Assembly: GCF_000526935.1 (NCBI RefSeq)
Contig: NZ_JAHA01000019.1
Span: forward strand, 620,001 to 684,000
DNA from: Butyrivibrio sp. FCS014
GTDB lineage: Bacteria; Bacillota; Clostridia; Lachnospirales; Lachnospiraceae
Length of the DNA stretch: 64,000 nucleotides
Reading direction: 5' to 3'
Below, in pieces: positions 54,139 through 63,057 of this stretch (position 1 is the first letter of the stretch; each line of letters starts with the position of its first letter). Both the position numbers and the translations under genes were made by a program. A model generated the notes under the pieces. The model ran no database searches and had not been told where the DNA came from. It worked only from the letters and a program-made list of their open reading frames with translations.

Positions 54139-57100
54139 TCAGCCAAAGAAATAACTAAATGCAGCTTTTCCGCCCATGAGAATAAGGTTTCCAATTCCGA
54201 CATTACCTGCAAATTTGGCCTTATTATCTGATATTAGTTCCTGCATTACATCGGTAAAATCGATGCTCTTAATATCGATGTCCCTGTCATATCGCCCTTC
54301 CATGAAGCGTTTCAGCTGGATTTTTGTAATATCCATATGTATCTTACCAAGCTCTGTCAGAAGTTTTGTGATCTTCTCTTTATCTGCCTGGGGGATTCTG
54401 GTCATATTCAATATTATCTCATTTTTGTTTGCATATTTTTCTGCCAGCTTATGATACTCCTCCAGCTTTTTATTAAACAACTCACCATAGGCGATCTCAA
54501 CTTCTGCATCGCCCTCTTTTACGGTGGTCTTTGTAGTTTCTTTGAGCATCATATCCAAATCCTTGATTTTATCATCATAACGTATGACTTTCCGAATCTC
54601 ACCAAGGAATGATAATGTGATCGGATGATTTTTATTTTTGGCTTCGTTATATTCGACATAAAGATTGTATATTTCGTTAGTAAGAGCAGTCTTTTTGTCA
54701 TCGGTTAATTCTTTCTTGTCCTGAAGCCGGCGAAAATCTTTCACTTTCTTGTCAATTTCAAGACCTTTAGGTATTACCTGTTCATAGATGGTCAGAATAG
54801 ATTCTACGCCACTGTCATCCAGCGTCTGTACCGCCGGTAATAATGCCGGCATCAGATTTTTTATACCGATTCTTTCCAGTATTTCTGCGTCTCCTTTTCC
54901 CGGCAGCAATTCAACCCAGAAATCTGATGATTCTACATCAAGTTCCCTCTGAACAGTCTCCGCTTTTTCCTTCTTTTGCTCTTCGGAAAGCGTCTTATCA
55001 TCCTCTATAGCCTTGAACTTAGCTTTCCATTTATCCCTGAAATCAGTCCATTTTTTTCTGTAAGCTTTAAAATCAGGAAGCTTTCCATGGTCATAAGCTC
55101 TTTTCAGATCTCTTTCAAAATCAGCCAGTTCTCCAAGTATATGATCATCAAACTCCGCTCTCTTATTGATGGGGGCTATGCCTTTGGCCAGATTGCCTTT
55201 CTTTTTGGTATTGTCCACAAGTCCCTTTTTAAATGTCTCCTCGCCTACTCCCATAAGGGAGTCATACTGCTGCTTGATGCTGGCAGCAAACCCGTTTCTC
55301 CCTCTGGTCGTAACATATGCATTTTCTATTACAAGGCTAAGGCCAAGCACCTTGTTGTCATATTTCCTGAGATGCTGTTCAATGTTGTTAAGATCCTCAC
55401 CTATTCTTCCGATCTCGAGGTTTATATCGTCTATGGACTTCTGAAGTCGCAGCTGTCCCTGAGAGAAATTATAAATGGATGCCGGAAGCTTTACTCCAAG
55501 TTCCGATGCCCTGATAAGCGCAGCTGCAATACGTTCTCCGGCCTCGGATGCGCTTCCCATTTCCAGAATCTCGCTGAATGCCTCTTTTACTTCCGCCTGC
55601 TTATCTTCAGTATAGAAGTCCTTAAAAGCCTCATCCTTGTTATCCAGGAGATTATTGAACTCCTCAAAAAACATATCAACATTACCGGCAGCTGCCGCTG
55701 TCATCATTCTGGTAATGGACACCTTCTGTTCATCCGAGAAATTGACAGCATTTCCGTAATCTATGAGGGTACCCTTTGTATCACTTATAAGGATGTTACC
55801 GGCATGAAGATCCGCATGATAATAGCCCGATCCGAAAAGAGCTTCCTCAAGCCATTTCTTGGTGATATGGGCCATGATATCCCTCTTTTTGATAAGATCG
55901 TTGGCAAGGTCGATAAGCTTATCTCTGGCCTGTTTTGTCTTCTTAATACTCTCATCTGTAAGCGGAATTGTAACTTCTGATACCACTTCTTTTCCCTGAT
56001 CGTTTATATACTTTTCATGTACCTCATCATGGATTTCTTTTCTTGTTTTAACAGAATCCAAAAGGATATCGTCCAGAGTTTTTCCCGGAGCTTCTTTGAT
56101 CATAAGGTAATTGGCGGTAGGCGCAATTGTCCTGTCAACTTCTTCAGATTTAACATCTCCGTACCCCTTGTTATATACCTGACCATCCTCAATATTCTTG
56201 GCTTCCTGGGAAAGATCCAGCTCCATATAGTAATTGCCAAGCTGCCCCTTATAGGTCTCGTACATACCGACGCTTACCTCTTTGGCACAATCCAGCATAA
56301 CCTTCTCTTCACGTTTCATGCGGTTCTGACAGTCGGGACGAAGGAGCTTAATGACTACCCTTTTGCCCTCCTTCATACCGGGTCCGTATATATTACACAG
56401 AAATGTCTGTCCAACAGAAGCAGCGCCAAGGTTTTTAAGAATTTCTATCTTTGTGACTTTGCCGCCTGATGCCTCTATCATGGCATTCATCTGAGTCTTT
56501 ACAACTCTCTCGGGAATAGGAGGAAGCTTTGACTTTACATCCCTTAAGGCAAGTTTAACAGACTCCGGAAGACTATCCTCCGGAAATCCCTGGAGCATTT
56601 TATGCAAAAGAGGTCCGGCTCCCCGGATAAGTCCGGCAAAATAGTTAGCCTGTATCTGCAGCTTTTCTCTCTCTTTCCCGTACTCCTCTATCAGTGCCTT
56701 TTTCTCATTTGTAAGTGCGTCATAACTTCTCTCATCCAGAATATCTTTGAATTTGGAAAGCCTTTTCTTCTTAATCTCATCAAAGAGATGTATACCATCC
56801 AGTTTTTGTACTTCAACCTTTTTGCAGGAGCGAAGCGCAGACGAGAGCATAGCCCGCTGGTCCACGGTCTTCATTTTCGCGAAATAGTTCTTCAGAACTT
56901 TCCTTATAAACAGACCCTGACCGGCTTCGGTTTTTGTGGCATTCTTCATAATGCTCTTAAGGGTCTCTTCCTCCAGAGGATCATTTTCAACTTCCGGGAA
57001 CATGGCATCCACAATATTATTAACATTGTGCTGCATGATCTGTGCGGAATCCTTGATTCCCTGCTCCATGGTGCCATGAGCAAGCTCAAGCTGATCATTT

Positions 57101-59013
57101 ACATCTTTATTATTTTGATCGCGGAGAAGTTTCTCAATATCAACGTCTTTCTGCCGCCTTAAAAACTCAACGATTTTCCTGAGTCCTTTTCCTATAACTC
57201 CGGCAAAATCATCGTTTTTGTCATCGGACACCTTATCCAGTGACATCTTCTTCATTATGGTGGCTATGAGGTCGTGATCCTTATCACTCTTATCCTCCAC
57301 AAGAAGCTTAAGAGCCTTTATATTGTCAAGAAGAACAGTCCTTACAAACTCCTTGGGATCGTCAGCATTCTTGTCCATTGTTAAGGTATCACTTGTAAAG
57401 ACGAATTCAGCCATCAGCTTTTTGACGGCCTTCTCATCGTCTGACCAGTCATTTTCATCAGCATTGGCCTGAACTTTGTACATGGATACATGATCTTCCA
57501 TCTCACCACCTCTGGCTGCATCAAGTTCCATAAGTTCTGTCAGTGCAATACCGTTTATAAGATCCTCGTCCTGCTTGGCATCCTGAAGAATTTGCTTTAT
57601 CTGCTCAGGAGTCTTCTTACCCTCTGCAAGTTCTCTGGCATAGCCAACCATGGCTGTTCTTCGAACGTTGTTAAAATCGTCCTTTTTAAGGTCCAGAACC
57701 TTGGCAAGGTACTCGGCAACATTGTCTCTGATATGGGTATATTCACCCTTTGTGATATCCGTCTTCTTCCTGTAGCTTTCAAGAAGATCCACAACAGCAT
57801 CCTTCCCGTAAAATTCGGGACGCTGCATAACATCGTTGGTAAGCTGCTGATATAACCCCTGTGCAGTATTATTCAGCGCTATCTTTCCATGCTTTTCAAT
57901 AGCAAAAAGCTGATTCTCCGCCGTCTGAAGGATTCTGACTTTTTTGCCCATGACACTTACATCAAGGACCTGAACCTGCCCCGGTTTGAACCGGCTTAAA
58001 TCCTTCATGAGCTCGAGGTTATTGCTTACAAGCTTCTGTATATCCTTGGGCTTATTTCCTGCTGCCGCATACGCATTCCTTATGCTGTAATCCGCTCCGA
58101 AGACTCTCAGTGCGTTTATCACATCATCGCTGGCTTCCTCAGCCTTTAAGGTTTCTTTTATCTCAAGTTTCGAGGTTCTGACCACATTCCGGGACTTAGT
58201 TCTGGACATGCCAAGAAGCTCTCCCATGGTATAGTCTTCCTTGTTACTGAAATCCAGATCCTTTACCAATGACAGAGTGTCATTCTCATATGAAAGTCCC
58301 TGCCATACGGCAAAAACTTTTTCATAACGCTTATTGTGCTTCTTGGTGGAGAGATAGTCTTCGCAGAATTTGATGGCAACCGCGTAGTATACCTTAAGTT
58401 CCTCTATATTCTCCCTTGTAACCTCCATATCCCTGATGGCTTCAAGATGATAGGTAAGGCGCAGAACCTCAGTCTTAAGTGCTGCCATCTCCGGAGAGTC
58501 GCTCTTTGAATGATCATTGATCAGAAGCTGTGTGAGATCTCTCGATTTCTTATAGTTAAGGCTCTTAATTGCTTCCTGCTGTTCTTCCTTAGTATAGTAG
58601 CTGTATATAGCTTCTTCCTCGATCTCTTCACCATTGGCAAACATATCAAGGACCTTGTTGATCTCATCCACTTCAGCCTGGGTATCTTTGACCCTGCTTG
58701 CTTCCCTGGCGTCAAAGTTCCTTTCTTTTTTCAGATCGACTACCAGTCTGTCCTGCCTTGAGAGAAGATCATGAAGATCCCTTGCAGTATACTTAGGAGG
58801 CATGGATTTACCTATATCCTGCCTCTTACCGGAAAGCTTAACGCTTCTTACAGATTCGCTATCCTGGCTAAAAGAGTCCTCCATCAGCCTGTTATCTTTA
58901 AAGTAGATGGTACTGTTTAAATAGTCCTCCACGTCATAAGGACTTTGCATGTCCTTCATTTTGGGCTGCTGGGTATTGATTTCCTGAATTACTTTTTTCC
59001 TGGTCTTCCTCAT
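54139..59013 (-). CDS. Giant protein with an embedded ABC1/UbiB-type kinase-like domain
   Basis: 1624 residues, mostly charged and helical. Residues about 795-1130 match the ABC1/UbiB (AarF) atypical kinase family: a KxGQ-like helix reading KMLQ (Gly lost), the Ala-rich loop GAASVGQ (863-869), ion-pair Lys889 in VVIK, catalytic loop HADLHAGN (1066-1073) and metal-binding IDYG (1084-1087). Ordinary UbiB proteins are 500-560 residues and lie in membranes with quinone genes. Here ~790 residues precede and ~490 follow the domain, neither of a family I recognise; coiled coil is likely. No signal peptide is seen; the last 20 residues are hydrophobic. AGGAGCGCAAT precedes the ATG. It lies 39 nt after pgmB. 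Confidence 0.85.
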   Translation of the reverse strand: MRKTRKKVIQEINTQQPKMKDMQSPYDVEDYLNSTIYFKDNRLMEDSFSQDSESVRSVKLSGKRQDIGKSMPPKYTARDLHDLLSRQDRLVVDLKKERNFDAREASRVKDTQAEVDEINKVLDMFANGEEIEEEAIYSYYTKEEQQEAIKSLNYKKSRDLTQLLINDHSKSDSPEMAALKTEVLRLTYHLEAIRDMEVTRENIEELKVYYAVAIKFCEDYLSTKKHNKRYEKVFAVWQGLSYENDTLSLVKDLDFSNKEDYTMGELLGMSRTKSRNVVRTSKLEIKETLKAEEASDDVINALRVFGADYSIRNAYAAAGNKPKDIQKLVSNNLELMKDLSRFKPGQVQVLDVSVMGKKVRILQTAENQLFAIEKHGKIALNNTAQGLYQQLTNDVMQRPEFYGKDAVVDLLESYRKKTDITKGEYTHIRDNVAEYLAKVLDLKKDDFNNVRRTAMVGYARELAEGKKTPEQIKQILQDAKQDEDLINGIALTELMELDAARGGEMEDHVSMYKVQANADENDWSDDEKAVKKLMAEFVFTSDTLTMDKNADDPKEFVRTVLLDNIKALKLLVEDKSDKDHDLIATIMKKMSLDKVSDDKNDDFAGVIGKGLRKIVEFLRRQKDVDIEKLLRDQNNKDVNDQLELAHGTMEQGIKDSAQIMQHNVNNIVDAMFPEVENDPLEEETLKSIMKNATKTEAGQGLFIRKVLKNYFAKMKTVDQRAMLSSALRSCKKVEVQKLDGIHLFDEIKKKRLSKFKDILDERSYDALTNEKKALIEEYGKEREKLQIQANYFAGLIRGAGPLLHKMLQGFPEDSLPESVKLALRDVKSKLPPIPERVVKTQMNAMIEASGGKVTKIEILKNLGAASVGQTFLCNIYGPGMKEGKRVVIKLLRPDCQNRMKREEKVMLDCAKEVSVGMYETYKGQLGNYYMELDLSQEAKNIEDGQVYNKGYGDVKSEEVDRTIAPTANYLMIKEAPGKTLDDILLDSVKTRKEIHDEVHEKYINDQGKEVVSEVTIPLTDESIKKTKQARDKLIDLANDLIKKRDIMAHITKKWLEEALFGSGYYHADLHAGNILISDTKGTLIDYGNAVNFSDEQKVSITRMMTAAAAGNVDMFFEEFNNLLDNKDEAFKDFYTEDKQAEVKEAFSEILEMGSASEAGERIAAALIRASELGVKLPASIYNFSQGQLRLQKSIDDINLEIGRIGEDLNNIEQHLRKYDNKVLGLSLVIENAYVTTRGRNGFAASIKQQYDSLMGVGEETFKKGLVDNTKKKGNLAKGIAPINKRAEFDDHILGELADFERDLKRAYDHGKLPDFKAYRKKWTDFRDKWKAKFKAIEDDKTLSEEQKKEKAETVQRELDVESSDFWVELLPGKGDAEILERIGIKNLMPALLPAVQTLDDSGVESILTIYEQVIPKGLEIDKKVKDFRRLQDKKELTDDKKTALTNEIYNLYVEYNEAKNKNHPITLSFLGEIRKVIRYDDKIKDLDMMLKETTKTTVKEGDAEVEIAYGELFNKKLEEYHKLAEKYANKNEIILNMTRIPQADKEKITKLLTELGKIHMDITKIQLKRFMEGRYDRDIDIKSIDFTDVMQELISDNKAKFAGNVGIGNLILMGGKAAFSYFFG

Positions 59014-59052
59014 ATTGCGCTCCTATTCCTTTCGAAACAAGGTCACCACAAT

Positions 59053-59739
59053 TTAAGTATATATCTCTTTATACGAAGAAAGACACATTTTTGAAACTAA
59101 ATATCCAGTATTTCGGAAAAAAAAACTTATTTTAAACTCTGCTTCGTCACACTCCGCGGCAGGGCCTATTCCGACACTGTGAAACCCCGCTGCATTTGCC
59201 GCGTTTATACCCGAGATTGCATCTTCTATCACAAGGCACTCCTCGTTTTTAAGCCCAAGAATTCCCGCAGCCTTGATGAACACCTCAGGGTCGGGCTTGG
59301 ACCTGGAAATCATGTTGCCGTCGCTGATACCGTCAAAGGCATCAGTAAGGGCTGTCCTCTCCAGGATGAACCGGGTATTCTTTGAGGAAGAGCCAATGGC
59401 AAGACCATATCCTCTTTCCTTAAGCTCCCTTAAGGTGCTTCTTACTTCCTCAGTGACATCCCCGGGGCCCATATTCTTCAGAAGTTCTCTGTAGATATTG
59501 TTCTTTTTTTCCATGAGAGCAGCCTTTTCCTCCGGGCTGTATACAGCTGCTGCCCTCTCAAGTATGATCTCAAGGCTTTCTGCCCTTGAGACTCCACGGA
59601 GTCTTTCATTTATCTTTCTGTCAAAATATATCCCCTCATCGTCCGCGATGGATTTCCACGCCTGATAGTGATACTCATCGGTGCTGCAGATGACTCCGTC
59701 CAGGTCAAAGATTATCCCTTTTATATTCATCTTGCCCAT
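59053..59739 (-). CDS. pgmB: Beta-phosphoglucomutase-like HAD enzyme, C-terminus probably frameshifted
   Basis: 228 residues. HAD motifs: IIFDLDGVICSTDEYHY (nucleophile Asp and general acid Asp; the Cys-Ser-Thr-Asp-Glu-Tyr-His string is typical of beta-PGM), GSSSKN, and KPDPEVF with VIEDAISGI. Beta-PGM turns beta-glucose 1-phosphate into glucose 6-phosphate after phosphorolysis of disaccharides. The last 18 or so residues are odd; removing one T from the nine-T run (complement of 59117-59125) gives a normal FSEILDI ending with a stop at 59097. 15 nt after the GH3 gene. Confidence 0.85.
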   Translation of the reverse strand: MGKMNIKGIIFDLDGVICSTDEYHYQAWKSIADDEGIYFDRKINERLRGVSRAESLEIILERAAAVYSPEEKAALMEKKNNIYRELLKNMGPGDVTEEVRSTLRELKERGYGLAIGSSSKNTRFILERTALTDAFDGISDGNMISRSKPDPEVFIKAAGILGLKNEECLVIEDAISGINAANAAGFHSVGIGPAAECDEAEFKISFFFRNTGYLVSKMCLSSYKEIYT

Positions 59740-59754
59740 CCTTTCTCCCTCTCT

Positions 59755-61515
59755 TTATATGTAATCCTTTCCGCAGAAGGGATCTATGGGGCTTACTCCC
59801 TCAAACTTCGATCTTCCCATGAGTTTTTCAATCACAGCATTGCAGAAGTCTTCATTACCGCTGTAAGCATTGATATAGGTTCCGATCATGGGTGCATCAA
59901 AAAGATGATAGGGGTATGCAGTGGAGACCATTATCATCGGTATCTCTTTTGCATGCCAGGGAGCATCATCACCGAGGCCAAAGAGCACATTCCAGTTAAG
60001 TCGCAGGGTGGTGTTATTGGATGCATTCTCCATGTTGCAGACATAGATATACAGATCGTAATCCTTCTTCATCTCGGAAACGCTTCTGTACATTTCATTC
60101 AAAAGAGCCTTCTTCTTGTCCGGGAGGTTTTCAACATCCATGAAATCCATGGGCGTTATCCGCGTTCTCCTGTCCCTTACGGTAACTTCGAACCCTTCCT
60201 TCTCAAGTTTTTCCTTCCACATCAGCGCAAAATCGCTGCAGGGATCCATCTCTTTGTCTATAACATTAAGGTATATCCTCTTATACTTACCCGGATTTAC
60301 AGGCAAAAGAGCCTTCTCATCCCTGACAAGGGTGATGGCCTTATCGGCAACCTCTTTTGCAAAGGCTCTATGCTCACTGCAGCCAACAATGTCTATGGCA
60401 TCCTCCGGGGGAACAAGTCTTCCTTCCCTCTGCTTTACATGAAGCCCCAGTGAGGCCTTTGTGGCAAGGATGCGAAGAACAGCCTCATCCAGGCGCTCAT
60501 TTGTAAGAAGACCGCTTTTCAGTCCATCTTTCAAAAAGCCGATATCCTCGGAAAGATCCTTGTTAAAGAGGATCATATCACAGCCGCTCATAATTGCCGT
60601 AGGGATGGCCCTGCTCCTTGGCATTGCCGAGGTAAAGCCCACCATCGGGGTCGCATCAGTGATGATAAGACCGTTAAAGCCAAGTTTTCCTCTAAGCAGT
60701 CCCTGCAGGAGTTCCTTAGAAAGAGAGGCGGGGCGGAGCATCTCCTCTTTTGTGGCATCCCTGTTAATCTCCTTTACATAGGCAGGCTGAGCGATATGTC
60801 CAACCATCACGGTCTTTGCTCCCTTGCCTATAAGTGATCCGTAGATATAGCCAAAGCTTTCATCCCACTCCCTGACGCTAAGTGAGTTAACACTAGTAAC
60901 GATGTGCTGGTCCCTCTCATCTATGCCGTCTCCGGGAAAGTGCTTGATTGATACCGCTACGCCGCATTCATCGGCTCCATCCATGTATCTTGAGGCAAAG
61001 GCTTCGATTTTCTTCGGGTCATCTCCGAAGGTCCTTACATTGGTTATGGGATTATGAAATTCCCTGTTGATATCCACGATAGGGGCAAAGGACCAGTTGA
61101 GTCCAAGCGCTGCACCTTCTTTGCAGGCAACATATCCCATCCGGTATCCGTTTTCCGGATCGTTTGTTGCAGCTACCGCCATTGGTTTTCCAAAACTCGT
61201 CCCCTCAAAGGAGAGTCCGTCTCCTCCGGCCTCTGTATTGGCAGCGATAAGAAGAGGAATCCTGGCCATGTCCTGTATCTTCCGGTGGGTGGCTCTCAGC
61301 TCTTTTGCCGGGCCGCTTCTGTACATCATTCCGCCCACAGCTGCGCCTTCAACTATGCCCCGAAGAACATTCTCATCATTGGAAAATCCCATGGGGCAGA
61401 ATACCTGCCCGCACTTCTCATCTTCCGTCATTGAGGCAAAGGTATCCTCTACCCACTTTATCGCCTCATCATCAAGGCAGAACGGGTTTGCTTTATAATC
61501 AATCTTTATGCTCAT
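59755..61515 (-). CDS. Glycoside hydrolase family 3
   Basis: 586 residues, two domains. N-terminal barrel: NWSFAPIVDINREFHNP, NVRTFGDDP, KHFPGDGIDERDQH (acid/base Asp-His loop as in NagZ-type enzymes) and GLIITDATPM with the nucleophile Asp. The C-terminal alpha/beta domain makes it longer than NagZ. Beta-N-acetylhexosaminidase or beta-glucosidase-like action is likely. No signal peptide, so intracellular: it would act on imported oligosaccharides. Its ATG directly follows the stop of the GH78-like gene. Confidence 0.9.
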   Translation of the reverse strand: MSIKIDYKANPFCLDDEAIKWVEDTFASMTEDEKCGQVFCPMGFSNDENVLRGIVEGAAVGGMMYRSGPAKELRATHRKIQDMARIPLLIAANTEAGGDGLSFEGTSFGKPMAVAATNDPENGYRMGYVACKEGAALGLNWSFAPIVDINREFHNPITNVRTFGDDPKKIEAFASRYMDGADECGVAVSIKHFPGDGIDERDQHIVTSVNSLSVREWDESFGYIYGSLIGKGAKTVMVGHIAQPAYVKEINRDATKEEMLRPASLSKELLQGLLRGKLGFNGLIITDATPMVGFTSAMPRSRAIPTAIMSGCDMILFNKDLSEDIGFLKDGLKSGLLTNERLDEAVLRILATKASLGLHVKQREGRLVPPEDAIDIVGCSEHRAFAKEVADKAITLVRDEKALLPVNPGKYKRIYLNVIDKEMDPCSDFALMWKEKLEKEGFEVTVRDRRTRITPMDFMDVENLPDKKKALLNEMYRSVSEMKKDYDLYIYVCNMENASNNTTLRLNWNVLFGLGDDAPWHAKEIPMIMVSTAYPYHLFDAPMIGTYINAYSGNEDFCNAVIEKLMGRSKFEGVSPIDPFCGKDYI

Positions 61516-63057
61516 TTACGGTTCATCCTTCGTATCATTAAAATAGGTTCTCAGAAAATATGCCGGTCCGCAGCTCCATGCATGGCAGTAGCTGTTCACA
61601 ATGGTCCCCCCGTAGGGCGACTCGTTGGGATTTTCCGGATTGTACAGTTCCCAGAAGGTATCGGCGGAATTTGCCACCATTCCTCCCCAGTACTTTGACA
61701 TTTTCCTGTGAGCCACATCTTTTTTTCCAATTTTAATAAGCGCATCTATGTAGTTATGGTACATGTAGGGAGTCACCATGGTCACTGCTTCAGGGCAGGC
61801 CTCCATTCTGTCAAAGAGGCGCTCTGCTGCCTTTCCCTCCATTGCTCCTCCAAGCACCATCCATATCTGCGAGGCAAAAGAGATCTGGCTTTCCGCTCCG
61901 CTTACATAGAGCTTCTTCTCAACATCATAAAGGAATCTGTTGGAAGCTTCCTTGAGCTTGAGATAAAGCTGCGCATATTCCTCCTCCGCAAGAACGTCTC
62001 CGACGCACTGGGCAAGCTCGATGGCTGCCTCAAGGGCATACATGAAGATTCCCTGAGCGGAGGCCTGTTTGTTGAGGGCAAGATTCCAGTCCACAAAACA
62101 CCAGCCAAGAACATCCGAGTCCCTTACCACATGCCGCTCATCGAGGCTGTTACTTGCCAGCTCAATCTGTCTTTTGCAGACGTCGAAAAGGTCCAGCACA
62201 GCTTTTTTATCCCCGGTCCTTTTGTAGTAATCCCGAAGTATCACAATAAAGAACAGGGAATAGTCAAACATATTCGTGTCATCAACTTCAGGCTTCGGAT
62301 CAAGGAAGATACAGGCTCCCACCCGTCCGTCTTCCTGGGTCAGAGCCCCGAACAGATAAAGATTTGACTTTACCATGTCATTCATGTTGTAGGTGACATA
62401 GTTCACCAGAGCCTGAATTCGCAGGTCTCCGATCCAGAGCCTTCTGTCCCTTTTGGGTCCATCCTCAAAGACCGTCTGCATACAGTCATGGAGTGTTTTT
62501 ACAGCCACCCTGTCAATCTCCCTGTCCAGCTCATTACTGCTGTAGTAGGGCAAAAGAGCTTCATCCGGGGCAGAGGATACTGCTGTGAGGGATGCATCAT
62601 TTACCCTTAAGGAGAATCTGGAGCTGATATCAACCACCTCTATCCTCACGTATCTGAAGGAGTATCTCCTGTCCAGTTCCACAACAGACGGCACTATGTC
62701 CACATGGATAAGCTCCTCCTCAATCCAGGCCGGTGAGACCCAGCCCTTATACTCTGAGGCATCCTCAAAAAGCTCGATCTCTCTTTCCGCAAATCGGATT
62801 CTCAGAAGAACCGGTGAATCGGGGTGTGCCCCCTCATAGCCAAGGTCCAGGGACAGGTAACCCACATAGTGGTCCTCAAAATCCAGGATGATGGAGTCGC
62901 CTTTTTTCAGTGCGATAGACTCATATGCCGGACGGGGATCTCTTTTTATGACATCCCCATCCTTCTTTAAGTCAATACACTTGCATTCGTTTATCTTGTT
63001 TTTCTTTATTTCAGGGAAAAGAGCTGTCGCTTCCCGTAATAATTTTTCGTTATACAT
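61516..63057 (-). CDS. GH78-like (alpha-L-rhamnosidase-type) hydrolase
   Basis: 513 residues, start ATG at 63057 overlapping the permease stop by 8 nt. A beta-sandwich (about 40-170) is followed by an (alpha/alpha)6 barrel. The strongest mark is EDGPKRDRRLWIGDLRIQA, the GH78 active-site signature, with ADTFWELYNP and NSYCHAWSCGP near the end. It lacks the several N-terminal modules of large rhamnosidases and a signal peptide. True substrate may differ from rhamnosides. Confidence 0.82.
   Translation of the reverse strand: MYNEKLLREATALFPEIKKNKINECKCIDLKKDGDVIKRDPRPAYESIALKKGDSIILDFEDHYVGYLSLDLGYEGAHPDSPVLLRIRFAEREIELFEDASEYKGWVSPAWIEEELIHVDIVPSVVELDRRYSFRYVRIEVVDISSRFSLRVNDASLTAVSSAPDEALLPYYSSNELDREIDRVAVKTLHDCMQTVFEDGPKRDRRLWIGDLRIQALVNYVTYNMNDMVKSNLYLFGALTQEDGRVGACIFLDPKPEVDDTNMFDYSLFFIVILRDYYKRTGDKKAVLDLFDVCKRQIELASNSLDERHVVRDSDVLGWCFVDWNLALNKQASAQGIFMYALEAAIELAQCVGDVLAEEEYAQLYLKLKEASNRFLYDVEKKLYVSGAESQISFASQIWMVLGGAMEGKAAERLFDRMEACPEAVTMVTPYMYHNYIDALIKIGKKDVAHRKMSKYWGGMVANSADTFWELYNPENPNESPYGGTIVNSYCHAWSCGPAYFLRTYFNDTKDEP

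Noticed and set aside
54976..55980. Plus-strand frame of 334 codons opposite the giant gene
   Set aside because: Antisense of a continuous 1624-codon frame; amino-acid make-up is that of an antisense frame (rich in Leu, Ile, Phe, Ser) with no start signals.
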